A stretch of DNA of 64,000 bases, from positions 62,001-126,000 of the forward strand of contig CAJJDP010000062.1 in the NCBI GenBank assembly GCA_905182995.1, in the 5' to 3' direction. A model generated the notes under the pieces. It had not been told where the DNA came from, did not search any database, and was given only the letters and a program-made list of their open reading frames with translations. Made by a program: the position numbers and the translations under genes. This DNA comes from Paramecium octaurelia. Its lineage: Eukaryota; Ciliophora; Oligohymenophorea; Peniculida; Parameciidae. Below, one piece after another: positions 35,837 through 47,133 of this stretch (within the stretch, counting starts at the first letter, position 1; each line of letters begins with the position of its first letter).

Positions 35837-37838
35837 TCAATCTTTTTATAACACAACTACCCAATTAGCATGGTCATAATAATTATTTACTATCTTAAAG
35901 CCAGGCATATCTGACAATAGTTCCTCTATTTCGCCTTATTTAAACACATGATAATATCGTTTATACACAACAGTTTTCTTTTGATCGTCAATTTTGAATT
36001 GTTATTACACTAGCAATAATAAATGACTGCGATACCTTCCTAATTTATGACTTTCTCATCCTCATATTTAAATTACAAATTCCAAGGCACGAAGACATCC
36101 TGTTCATTAAAGGTCTTCTCCTCTTGTTCCATAGCCCAAACATATATTAATATTAATCCTTAGGATTTGCAAATCCTTAACAACTCTCTGATTGCTTATT
36201 ATCTAAGAATTCTATACAGGTAAATGAGGATTATTACTTATTTGAGAAATGATGAATGACTGCAATTGAGATTACTGCATCAAACATTTCAGATTTGAGG
36301 GGTAATCTCAGAGAATCAGCACTAAACACTTAATAAGCTTCAGATTTCTCTTTACATATTTTCAATAGATTTTCACTCCTATCTGTACCAATCATTGAAA
36401 TATCTGGATTTGAGCCTAGATATTTGCCATTTCCACACCCAACATCAGCAACAAGAGATCCAGGTTCTAAGGATTTGAGGAATTGTTCTATTTTGGGCCA
36501 TGGCTTATAACGAGTTGAACTGAAATGAGGTGCAATTTTCTCATAAATTTCATAGACATATTTCTTTTCTACTTCTGTAGCTTTGGGTATTTGTAATAAT
36601 TGTTATTGTTGTTCTTCAAGTAATTAGATTTCTTCTTAAGTTTTATTGGGAACAACCTTATTGTCCTACACAATTCCATTTTAATTCTACTTTGCTAAAT
36701 ATTCTTGTAACAAAGGATTTTTGTTCTTCATTGTCTACGGATTGTATCCCTAAGATTCACAAAAGAATTGATATTAACAATCGCATTTCAGGTCATTTCT
36801 GATTGTTCTAAAAGTCAAACTTAATCTTCTTGATCTAAAGTGGGTTTCGCCTTCAACTTTATCGATTTTCCTAGAGGCAATGGAGTGGAACCAAGCAAAT
36901 CTAACTTCTCCAGTAAACAAAGCACAAGATCTTGGAGGAAGATATAAATGTTGTTCTTCTCCGTTGTAGGATTTAAAGGACATTACTAAGCCACTAAGCA
37001 AACTAATAGAAACAAATTTTTCATGAAATGGAGGATGAACATCAAAATGAGGTGGAATACCCATGCCTGGCAAGTACTCATTAATTGTCAGTTGATTTAT
37101 TTGAGCCTGGGGTTTCACTAAATCAGACACTTTGGCTCTGACATCCTCAAGAAAGGCAGGAATATTCTTTTCTGCAGGTTAATTGACATTGACTGTATTA
37201 TCTCCATATAAGAACTCATAGCCATAATGTTGAACTCTTCTTTGTTTCAATTTGGACCACTCTTGTTTATCTATTAGATCCATAATGTATTTTTCGTATT
37301 CTGGTGTTATGAAATCGTGTATCAAATACAGTCCTGGGATATTGACTTGTCTCATGGCATTTGGGATATCACACATTCCTCCTCCAGTCAATTCTTGTTA
37401 GTTCGTATAAAAAAACATGGTGGCTCTCTCCTTATTTGGATACTTGAGATTTGCGTATTTGATATTCTCAAATATTTGTAAAGACTAAGGGTTAGATAAG
37501 TCATACTTATATTAATTGTAAACTCTATTGGATGTTTTGGAATTCAATAAATGCATAATTTCTTACAGGGTAGATCATCACTTTGTTCTATCCGAACTGT
37601 TTAACGAAATCGCAGATGGTATTATAATCATCTTAATCGCCAACTCCAAAATGAACTGCTATCAATTTATTTGTTGGTTCTTATGAGACTAATTCATCAA
37701 ATGGTTTCTTTTCAGATTTAGTAAGGCCCTTAAATAACTAAATACCTGTACTCCAATAGCTATTGCCAATTTCTTATTCAATTTGATTGTTGGATTGCGT
37801 ACTTTCTCTCTTGCCTCGATAGCTATATCTAAGTCCAT
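35837..37838 (-). CDS. ALKBH8: ALKBH8: RRM, AlkB dioxygenase and tRNA methyltransferase
   Basis: 634 residues in five exons; introns 37729-37751, 37485-37506, 36212-36237 and 36010-36035. Domains in order: an RRM-like fold (about 55-120, RNP1 NYAFIEF); an Fe(II)/2-oxoglutarate AlkB domain (about 160-350) with [24 protein letters not shown] and [10 protein letters not shown] carrying the His-Asp-His iron site and Arg; and a Trm9-like SAM methyltransferase (about 410-630) with [23 protein letters not shown] and RYYHVFKQGE. Length and order match animal ALKBH8, which makes and hydroxylates mcm5U at the tRNA wobble base. In-frame TAA codons join AlkB to the methyltransferase, so a standard-code reading splits it. 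Confidence 0.93.
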
Positions 37839-38159
37839 TAATATTTTTACAAAATCAAAATAATTTATTTACTAATTCTTTCATTAGTCAAGAATTAAAA
37901 CTAAATTAAATTCTTTTGTAAAACAACTTCATAAATCAATTCTACTTTATCAATCTCTTTTTTATTAATACACGTTAAAATTAACGTGAAATAATTACTA
38001 ATTAACAAACTTATATGAATTTCTTATTTCTAAATAACTCTTTATTCGTATTCATATTTTTCTTATTTATTAAATAAATAAAGACAAAGATCGTTTATTT
38101 AAGAGTCATAAATTATTTGGTATGTGTATATGAATTATTAATAATAAATGAAATCTGTA
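37839..38159. other. Intergenic, no gene seen
   Basis: About 320 bp of A+T-rich DNA between two minus-strand genes, presumably the ALKBH8 promoter and the 3' end of the CIMIP2-like gene. Confidence 0.5.
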
Positions 38160-39052
38160 TCAATTGCTAAAGCAGGATTATCGTGGTTGGTCTCTTTAAT
38201 TGACTACAGATCTTGGAACATGTCCTGCGTATCCTGGAATTTTTGTATGACTATGATTACTATGAATGATTATACTAATTCTCTTTTAAATTAGTTTTCA
38301 TAAAATCTGTTCTTGGTTCAGTTCCATTTCCATGTTCAATAGCTTTAGAATTAGTTATAATAGAGGGTATGAATCCTGTATATCCAGGGACATGCTATGC
38401 TTCTTAAGATGTTCCCAATCTCAATTCATCAAATGTTCTGGGATGAGTTTCATCTAATTAATTTAATCTTTCTCTGGGATTCTCTCCGATTTATCCGTAC
38501 TGCTTCTTATACTCAGATGGCCCAACTTTCCTATCATAATTAACTATGCATAATACGTTTCCACTACATAAGGAGGCCTATTCAAACTCCATTCAGGTGG
38601 CATAGCTCTATTTTTTGCATATGGATCAACAATTGATGCTTAGTATGTGGATTTCCAATGTTCACAACCAGTCTTGAGTAGAGGGTTCTCTGGTGTTAAA
38701 GCTGAATTCCCTGTTTTTTGGAAAAAATCACTAGAAGTTGCACTCTCTAAATGAGCCTATAAAGAAATTAGAATATCATTTCCTTACTTTATTGGCCTTA
38801 TACACATTCTTGTAATGAGGAGGCTGTACTGTTGAATCCAGAGACACTTATTTATTCGAATAATGATAGTTGGAATTCTTGTAAAAGCTCTCTTTGTCTT
38901 CATTTCTAACAGCTATGTTAATGTAGGAATCAAGGCTTACTTTGTTCCCAAACTTCATTGGAGTCCAATGTACGTTTCCCTGCTTTAAGAGATGGATATG
39001 GCAAATCCCCATAAGATTAGAATGCCGCATAACCAACAACTTTAGGAATCAT
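38160..39052 (-). CDS. CIMIP2/FAM166-like ciliary microtubule inner protein
   Basis: 260 residues in five exons; introns 38913-38940, 38757-38787, 38531-38556 and 38251-38275. Three Gly-Tyr-x-Gly/x-x-Pro motifs typical of DUF2475 (FAM166/CIMIP2) occur: VVGYAAFQSYGDLPYP at the N-terminus, VPGYTGFIP in the last third and IPGYAGHVPRS at the end. YGQIGENPRERL is also characteristic-looking. Family members sit inside doublet microtubules of cilia. Its ATG overlaps the TGA of the upstream minus-strand ORF (ATGA). Confidence 0.78.
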
Positions 39053-39399
39053 AAATTTTTAATAATATCAAAATCAGCTCTCTATAATTAATCAAAATAA
39101 CCCTGTAAATTTTATTTGATACTCCCGCAACACATTTTCTTTATCTCTTAATCCGCTTTTATATTGGCTTTTTTTGCAACAGTCAGGCAATCTTGCAGTT
39201 TATGTCTCTCCCATTCCAATTTCAGCATAAACACTTACCAATTACGGAAGAGGGATTCAGAACATTTCTCATACTATTCCTACGCTTCCGAATCGATCAA
39301 GCTATCGTTTATACAGAGATGCTGTCTTTCCTACTCCTATTTCTTATACTTTCTGGCATTCTCCAAGGTCTCATTTGTAATTTCAGACCAATATTCCAT
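39049..39399 (-). CDS. Coiled-coil-like ORF, upstream end uncertain
   Basis: 116 residues from ATG 39397-39399 to TGA 39049-39051, Glu/Lys/Gln-rich and helical (ETLENARKYKKQEQERQ, WERHKLQDC, KKANIKADQEIKK). The same frame stays open upstream to about 39,535 and there includes RVFLFGGKTGDN, which looks like a kelch strand, so the gene may start further up. The stop shares bases with the start of the CIMIP2-like gene; either the two are parts of one gene joined by a missed intron, or the genes truly overlap. Confidence 0.45.
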
Positions 39400-39539
39400 T
39401 TACCAATTATAAATTTTAATTATACTTAATTGTTTAAAACACAGAGAAATCACTTAATTATCTCCTGTCTTGCCTCCAAACAGAAACACCCTGCCTATCC
39501 TTGAGATGAAAATTTCATGAAGGAAATCCTAAAATTTAA

Positions 39540-40460
39540 ATCAAATTTATCAAAAATGTGATACTCTTTTAGGCTTACACAATATTATTATAGATAATTG
39601 AAATTTTTCTAAATGAGAAAGTTAAATCCGTAAATGCTCATTTATCTATTTATTCATAATAGCCACTTGAATAAGAAGAAATTTTAATTTCTAATTGAGT
39701 ATTGGGTTTAGAAATATTCTAAAACTTGATTATTCTTAATTTTAATTAAATTGTCGATAGGATTTGATACAATCAGGAATGATGGTTTCAACAAAAATTA
39801 CAAAAAAGCTTTGAAGTTTTGGAGACATTCAAATTTTATACAAAAATGATTCAATTGAAAGTTTTTTCAGCAAAAAGAATATTAAAGAAGAATTATAAAA
39901 GATTTTATTTTAATATTAAATTTGAATTCACACAATAAAAAATTAAAAATAGTGTGAAATGATTTATAAATATGAATTAATTAATTGAAGTCTATTATAT
40001 AATCGTGTAATCAAGAAAATTAAAAATAATAGATAATTCTCAATTAGACTTAGTCTGTAACATTTAAATAATGGGAATAAAATTAACTTCGATGAGAATG
40101 AAAACCACGAATTAAAATAGTAAAATGTATAAATGGTTTGCTTTGAGTGAATTTTGCAATCGCTTGCCTTTATTATTAATTCGAACAGTAATATTGCATT
40201 GTCATTCTGCTCGACTTGTCATCCTCCCTTTCTTTCTGAAATAGTTTAATCTATGTTTAAATTTTGCAGATTGGGATTTGTAAATAAACAACAACTGCTA
40301 TCAAGAATGTTACTCGTTTTATTTTTTAAAGGTCTTTTTGGAATTATGAAAAAAGAGCCTTTGAGTAATTGAGGCTGAGCTCAGATAAATTAATTATAAT
40401 GATGACAGATAAAAGAATGAAAAGTTGATTGAAATAAATCTTATATCATTAAAAATTGAA
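39540..40460. other. A+T-rich intergenic stretch
   Basis: No convincing gene. A short plus-strand run near 39,760-39,850 (DTIRNDGFNKNYKKAL) is protein-like but bounded by TGA and may be a fragment. Confidence 0.4.
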
Positions 40461-40755
40461 TCAATCTAGTTATCCCAAAATGTCTTCTTCAACTGAATTT
40501 ATGATTTCAAAATGAACTCCATTTATCCTTACATTAAACTGTCGATGCGGATCTAAGTTAATAAAGTTAGATACTTGTTGGATCATAATCACTATATTCC
40601 ACATTAGGAGGTCTTTGAGGAACAAATATCGGTTTTGGTTTTGTGTCAATGCAATTCTGTGAATATGATATTATCTTATTTGAAAACTAACTCACAGGAG
40701 TTGTTGCGGTGTTTTAACTATTTATTTTGCTTTTTCTAGTTTAACATGCCCCCAT
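40461..40755 (-). CDS. Small N-acylated protein (MGAC start)
   Basis: 77 residues if introns 40657-40695 (39 nt, frame-neutral) and 40553-40574 (22 nt) are removed, 90 if the longer one is retained. The start MGACQTRKSK fits N-myristoylation plus palmitoylation with a basic patch. The rest, VPQRPPNVEYSDYDP then FNVRINGVHFEIINSVEEDI, reads as a real short protein. The 22-nt intron is needed to reach that C-terminus. No family recognised; a small membrane-tethered adaptor is possible. Confidence 0.55.
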
Positions 40756-41211
40756 GCAAAAATTATTTATTTATTTATCAAAATGATTTTTATTAAAATA
40801 AGATTATATAACAATAATAATAACATATCATTATTAAAAGAATCGCAATACTTACTCTCACCTATTAAAGATATCCACTTTAGAAATATTCTTAATTTCT
40901 TGTGTTTATTTTATTAATATTACTTTCAGTTAGATCGATATATATTACATTAGATCTATCTAAGGAATCTTTGTTTCAGACGAGAAATTTAAGGTCCTTT
41001 ATGGAGATAGATATAATGAGGAAGTACACTCATGGATTTGGGAACGAGGAATAAATTGAAGAAATATAAATTTATCTATATTTAATTTTTTATTAGGTAG
41101 GATCCAAGGCAACCATTAAAAATATTTAGATATTTAGAACACATAGGTAAATCCATATCTATTTCTAGTTATAATAACACATATAATTAATAACAAAATT
41201 CTCAGAAATCT
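40756..41211. other. Intergenic, no gene seen
   Basis: A+T-rich spacer between two minus-strand genes. Confidence 0.45.
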
Positions 41212-42395
41212 TCATTGGTTAAGCATGAAATCATAAATTCTAAGTGGATTATATAATTGAGGTTTAAAGGTACATTCCTACATTACTTTTTGCTCCTATT
41301 CTTGTTTCACTAATTCAAGTTTCTACGATGAAATAATAATATTTTACATTCTATTATAATTTAGGGCCTGATTTAACTAATTTCATTGAGTGTTTGCAGA
41401 GTTTAGGCTTAGTTTAATATAAACATTTACTTAAAAAGTACATTAATCGAGATCTAGTATTTTTTTTTGTCTTAATCCATTTATTAATTTATTTTTATCC
41501 GAAACATTTAAAGATTATATCAATCTATTGGCTGCTTCTATGAATTATTCTAAATCTAAATGAGCCTAGATTGATTCCATTTCACATAAGAGAGGTGCCA
41601 GAATTGATAAAATCTCTGCTTGTATTCCAGATATCTCTATAGAGGATGCCGAAATTTATCCATCTCCATCTGAATCAAGTAATCCGAATATATCTTCAAG
41701 AACTTTCCTCTTCTTGTCCTCATAAATCTAGCTTGATTTTTCCGAAGATTTGGCCATAGAATTCATAAGGGATTGTCGTTATTATTCAATTAAATAATTG
41801 TGGTGATCCTCTTATACAGTTCTCATCTGAAATAAGTATTCTCCAATTGGAAGATTTGAGTTATTTCGCTATAAAATACATCTCTTAGATAATGAATACT
41901 TCATTGGTGGGTGGTCTTCCAATAATTGGTCGGTATAATTTTTAACCAGTTGTTATATCATGTGTCGGCTCTTCAGTCAGCACTGTTTCTTCTAACTTCT
42001 TTTGCCTTTTCTGTATGGACATTTGCATTCTCTCTAAAAATGGAATATCTGAAGGCTTTCTTTTTATCGGAGACATCATACAAGAGTAATTAATCATTTG
42101 GCTTGCTTCTTTCTTTTTCTTTAAAGAATTTAAGCCTTGTTAATATAATCGATCATGTATCGAGCTTGTTTAGGCACTTGAGTAGTTTCTTTCCTTTTCT
42201 TGAGAAATCTTTTGGCTTCTAATCAAAATTGTTAATCTAATTTTACATAGGATTGATGGTAGGCTAAAATGAACATTATTAATTCTATGCAGCCATTCTA
42301 CTGCTTCTTAATTGTTCTTTTCTGTATGCCATCTGCTTGCCTTGCATAATCAAATAATCTTAAGTAGGCATGTTAGGCCTTTTAGCCAAAGACAT
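41212..42395 (-). CDS. EF-hand protein with repeated C-terminal CTFxP motifs
   Basis: 358 residues in five exons; introns 42219-42246, 41869-41899, 41408-41430 and 41323-41347. One clear EF-hand loop, DIFGLLDSDGDGQISASSIEI, has Asp/Asp/Asp/Gln at the ligand positions and a Ser at position 9, followed by a helix pair that may be a second, degenerate hand. Motifs CSFQPTINP (N-terminal), CTFQPKLCKHS and ECTFKPQLYNP (C-terminal) recur and are seen in many ciliate cytoskeletal proteins. The head is rich in Gln/Lys/Arg. Likely a calcium-responsive cytoskeletal or ciliary protein (inference). Confidence 0.72.
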
Positions 42396-42890
42396 GCTTT
42401 TCTCGCTTATATACGGTTTGAAAGAATATAAAACATTTTATTTATGCTCTGAAACTCGACTTTGCTTTGATTTCAAATACAACTATTCTCCTGCATTGTA
42501 TGGTAATGTTTTTTAAGGACTAATAGTCTAAGATAGACTGTTGGTGATAAATTATTATTGTCTTTTTTGGGTCTTAACGGCAGCATCATTATGTAATCGA
42601 TCAAAAATGCTTTATTTAGAACAATGGCTATCTTAAAGATTGCTAATAATAGTTTATTCTATTAAAATAGTAGCCTCCTCTCTTAATTAATGTTTGTTAA
42701 CAAATTCTTTTGCAATCATAGTTATATCAGAATCATCATATACATGCAATGTTTCCTTAAATCTTAATTTGATTGATATACTTGTTTCTTTTCTCCAAGA
42801 TCAAACACTATTTAAAGTACCTCCTATTTTTATTTTCCTGGTGTTGACAGACCTCTTGATTACATTATTTTATAATATAAATTATCAGTT
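42396..42890. other. Intergenic between divergent genes
   Basis: Probable shared promoter region of the EF-hand gene and the hypothetical gene at 42,891. An apparently open plus-strand frame from 42,694 runs into that gene in another frame and is judged spurious. Confidence 0.45.
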
Positions 42891-43666
42891 ATGCGCAAAC
42901 AAAATATTTTATCATTTACAAGAGATGAAACTAAAAAGCCATCTATTAATAGAGAAAGACATGTTAATCATTAGATGGCAATTAGCATTGATTCACCAAA
43001 AGAGTTCTAATTTCAACATGCAAAAATTGAAGATATCCTTTTTGTTAGACCATCTGACGTATCCAATCAATAAGGTAAACTTTTGTTGGGTTAGAAGACT
43101 TGGAATAAAAAAGGATTAAATGGTATGGCAAGGCAGTAAATTTATAAAATGATATTTCATTTAATTTAAGACCCAATTTGAGTACTCTACAAGATAAAAA
43201 AGTCAATGAATCTATTCAAGAAACTGAAGATCGAGTAATTAGATAAAGATAAACTAAATGCAGATTCAATGATAAAATTTCTAATAGAACCTACGAACTT
43301 GAACTCAATGGAAGATACTTAGATTAAAAATGCTCTTTCTAAGACAACTACACACTCTACTCCAAATAATCATTTAAACTCAAAACAGGGATATTTGAAC
43401 AATTCAAAAATGCTTAGCTTCTCTAAACAAGAGGCAATCAATATGAATGTTTCCTTCAAAAACCTAATTATTTAGATTATAGCAAATAATTAGATTATAG
43501 GAGTATTAAGAATAAACTCAATCCACTTAATAAAGCAGATACTAATGTTACTTTGTTTGATACTCCAATCTAGTATTAGAATGAATTGAATCGTAAAATT
43601 ATTACAAGCTAAATTCTTTAATCAATTAAAAAGCAGAAGAGGAAGAGGACAATCTCAGAATATTGA
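42891..43666 (+). CDS. Hypothetical basic protein
   Basis: 246 residues from two exons split by a 35-nt intron (43136-43170) that is needed to pass a TGA. The first exon starts MRKQNILSFTRDETKKP and contains EDILFVRPSDVS; the second is Asn/Lys/Tyr-rich with TYELELNGRYLDQKC and LDYSKQLDYRSIKNKLNP, and ends KKQKRKRTISEY. No domain recognised. It is convergent with the six-TM gene, the two stops being 40 bp apart. Confidence 0.6.
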
Positions 43667-43706
43667 TTAATATTTGTATTCTAATTAAGATTTCAGATAT
43701 ATAAAA

Positions 43707-45191
43707 TCAATTCTATAGTGAAAACTAGAATGGGTAGTTTGGTTCTTCATTCAACATTATTAAAATAGTTGTTTTATTTCCAATATTTAATTTCTATTTC
43801 TTCTTTACTAAAGTTTTGACAACTGTTAAAATCGCTGTATCCTACAATTCATTAATCTCTCTTCCATAATATCTTATATATGGTTCTTAAAAATGCTCCA
43901 AGTTAATTATTATTGTAGAATCTTTTTTACTCTCATTGAAAACATCAAAAATCAGTCTCATAAAGTAAGTCTTTATCATTTTTACCTTAGCCTCTTATGA
44001 TGTGATAATTTTATAATTTATCTATTTAAATTTAAAAAATTCCTTTAATCTTGATAAAATGGGATCAATTGAAAATTCTTACTATTTGAACTAATTGTTT
44101 AATATTTTGTAATTCAAAATTTATTTGAAACAATTTATCCTTAATAAATGTAATTGATGCAAGTTAGCCGATCTTAATGAAATTGACAAATTGCTTACTA
44201 TACATTTGAAAATCTTGAAGTGAATATATCTTTCCTTTTCGATTGTCTTGAAAAAATAACTTTTTAGCTTCTCCTAAGCCTGAGGGTTATTCTCAAATTT
44301 TATTAAAAATGTTGGCTATTAATAACTAAAGAAGCATATTGTTATCGTTTGCGTTTATTTGGACCCTTTTTTTATCTCAATTTATTTGCTATAAGATTTT
44401 ATCTCTTGAGATTATCTTCGTCTTATGTCTGAAAAGCAAAACTATTCGAGACTCTACTATTTATAATTCCACTCCCTCAAAAATTACTTCAAATTCTCTG
44501 AATTGTCACAACAAAATTCCAATTAACGCGATGAAATTAATGAAAATCTCAAATGGCTACTTTCAAATTGAAATAAGATATATGACTTATTCACAATAAT
44601 TGGCAAAATTTATTCCATCAAATTATCCTTTAAACTCAATAAAAAGAAGCTACGACTCTCATAATTTAACTTTCGAATATAAAAACTTAAAAAGAAAATT
44701 AACAAAATTGTAGCAAAATAAACATTGTATTATGGAGTATTGGCTTCATATATAGCAAACCCTAATCGTAATAGCATCGTAGTGGTCACGAGGAATATTC
44801 CTTAATATACATCCACAGCCAAAATGATCACAAAGTTACAAGCAACAAAATTGTTAGCAAATAATTAGTGGGCCTCTTATGAAATAGTACTTGTTAGCAT
44901 ATATTAATATGCTAATAGCAAATAGTTCAAAATCACTAAACAGGACTACACTAATTGAGGCTTCCATTTTATTATGAAAATTGATAAGATGAGATAAATT
45001 TAAGTCACAATTATTATGCTCAAATGATTCAATTAGTTATCCAAGATTTCCGTGATCATTTTCGTCATACTGATGAAAAACAACCCTATTGCACTAAAGA
45101 AATAGACTGGTTTTCTCAGCTAATTGATTTTCTATTCTTAATAATCCCTTTCAGATCCTTTATCTAAAAATATTAAACTATATTTGTTCAT
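43707..45191 (-). CDS. Six-TM membrane protein, intronless
   Basis: A 494-residue frame free of TGA and of any needed intron. The N-terminal half has about six hydrophobic spans (VYFFSAIGLFFISM, IIIVTQIYLILSIFIIKW, CLVILNYLLLAY, ACNFVIILAVDVYQGIFLVTT, LLRLGFAIYEAN and YFATILLIFFLSFY) after a short cytosolic head. The C-terminal 260 residues are soluble and Lys/Gln/Phe-rich. This layout is like the six-TM N-terminus of the ciliate hybrid histidine-kinase/cyclase families, but no H-box, N-box, G-box or receiver was found, so it is an orphan or degenerate member. Confidence 0.65.
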
Positions 45192-45600
45192 CTAATATTA
45201 ATAATTTAATTGTCGATCTTATTTAATGAAATTTAAATATTAACATTTATTAAGATATTACGATTCAACTCTAATGAATTAAATTTATATTTTCAAGATA
45301 TAATTTACTCAATCAATTGAAAATAAATAACCATGTGTAATCAATCCCATTGTTAGAACATTCTGAAGCATTAATATTAATATAATTAATATTTCTTAAT
45401 TTAATTCTTTACCAGAAGTATATAATTAATTCATTTTTATAACAAAACTAGTTCATTTATAATTAAAAATCATTTAGATTTTGTTTTAATAAACTAACTT
45501 ATCAACCTATTATTCCAGAAATTACGCAAGTCTGGTGTTTATAAATCCTATTACAATGGCTACTTTGAATATTACCTTAATTTTTACACCTTAATTCATC

Positions 45601-45974
45601 TCAAAATATTCTTAAAATTCCAAGTTAGCAAAGCAGCTAAAGGATTTTCTTTAATGTTCAGATGACAGAAACGTTATCAATAGTGTTAAATTAATTGATA
45701 TCTTCTTCTTTATTTAAAATTTCTTTAAAAGGAAGGGCCACTTTATATTCCTCTGTTGCTTTTATTTTGCTTTTTACTTTTAAAAATGGTATCATTGAAT
45801 ATTAAATCACTCACCTTAACAATGTAACTTTTATTTTTTGGTTGCTAGTTTTCTAATTTAGTTATTTATTTTTTTAAATCTCCTCTATTCAGTTATTAGA
45901 ATATCATATCTCAATAGTTTATCAACAAAAAGGATTAGTGACTTTATTGCATAAACAAGTTTAATAGATTGCAT
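45601..45974 (-). CDS. Small basic hypothetical protein
   Basis: About 103 residues from three exons; a 38-nt intron (45777-45814) restores the frame from KKINNQIRKLATKKQKL to KSKIKATEEYKVALPFKEIL, and a second of 24 nt (45649-45672) or 36 nt leads to the TGA at 45601. The start is MQSIKLVYAIKSLILF. The basic, ribosomal-protein-like composition is suggestive only. The last exon is uncertain. Confidence 0.35.
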
Positions 45975-47133
45975 CTTGAATTTATCATTATTTAATATTA
46001 GTATTTATTTGGAGTATTTCGTAATTATTCAAAACGTATAATCTATATATGACTAAAAACTTTCTTAGAGCTGTTATTAGCTTACCTAAAACATATTCTA
46101 GTGATTTCCAATTTACTATATGAAAATTTAATTAAACTTGCCTATTAAATTATATAAACAATTTTGAGAAATTAGATATTGATGTTATTAAGAGAGCAGA
46201 TTCAAACAGATTCTATGATATTATAATAGTTTTATGTTTTAATAGTTAAAGACCACTCAGTTTTAGCATTTTTTATACTTTTTCAATAACTTAGAAAATA
46301 ATTGAAAAAAAAAATAATAAATATTAATTTAAAATAAATTTAGTCTATATATAGAAGAAGAAGGTTTTTATATTGATAAATCACAAATTATTGATCTAAA
46401 CTTAATCTAAATTGAATATTTTAAACCATATAATGATTAATCTTGTTTAAGGAAAGATTCGAAATAATGGTAATTCTAAATTTTATGATCAATCAATTAT
46501 ACGATTTGAAAGACTCACTTTTGGATACATTCTTTATTATTTAGTCTTTATGGATTGCTCTACTAAATAAGTAATTTTTACCTCATCGCTGCATATAAAA
46601 AATAGATTTTAACTATTACATTAACAGTTAGCAAATGTAACATACCTATGATATTAAAATTAACTATAATCTAGAATTATGAATATTACACAGATACAAT
46701 TTTTGTTTCTCCAAATAAGAATCATTAAATGAATCTTTATTTTTTTATAGTTCTCCAAAATTGCTTCTATCATCAGATTTCATAAAATCTAAAATAAGAT
46801 CTAATATTATCTTTATTTTGTTAATCAAATCAATGATTAAATGAATTAATAAGATGCAATGGCTTTTTATCTATAATAAAAAGTTGTATAAAATAATTCT
46901 TTATTTCAAAAATTTCAGTAAATTTAAACCAAAGAAAACAAAATTTTAAAGTACATCTCTTTATTTTAGTTTTATTATTTAAATGATAGTTAATACAATA
47001 GTGTTTCTATTATTTGTAAATATAACGCAATCCTAGATCATTGAAGATTTTCTTCAAATTTTTATAATTCTCATAATTCATATTTCTCATTATTAGAAAT
47101 TAACAAAAATAATTAACAGAAAAATATCAATTT
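45975..47133. other. A+T-rich stretch with short protein-like ORFs
   Basis: No firm gene. Plus-strand frames near 46,340-46,480 (EEEGFYIDKSQIIDLNLI) and 46,433-46,651 (73 aa, with NNGNSKFYDQSIIRFERL) look coding for short spans in different frames and may be pieces of a decayed gene. Confidence 0.35.

Noticed and set aside
36774-37391. Two or three separate short proteins in the ALKBH8 region
   Set aside because: They are separated only by TAA codons, which encode Gln here; the frame and domain order join them into one protein.
42694-43119. A 141-codon plus-strand ORF with hydrophobic start
   Set aside because: The overlapping frame from 42891 continues across a 35-nt intron into a long gene-like second exon; the hydrophobic head is A+T-rich spacer.
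46340-46651. A gene built from the short ORFs in this spacer
   Set aside because: The protein-like runs are in different frames, short, and no introns connect them.
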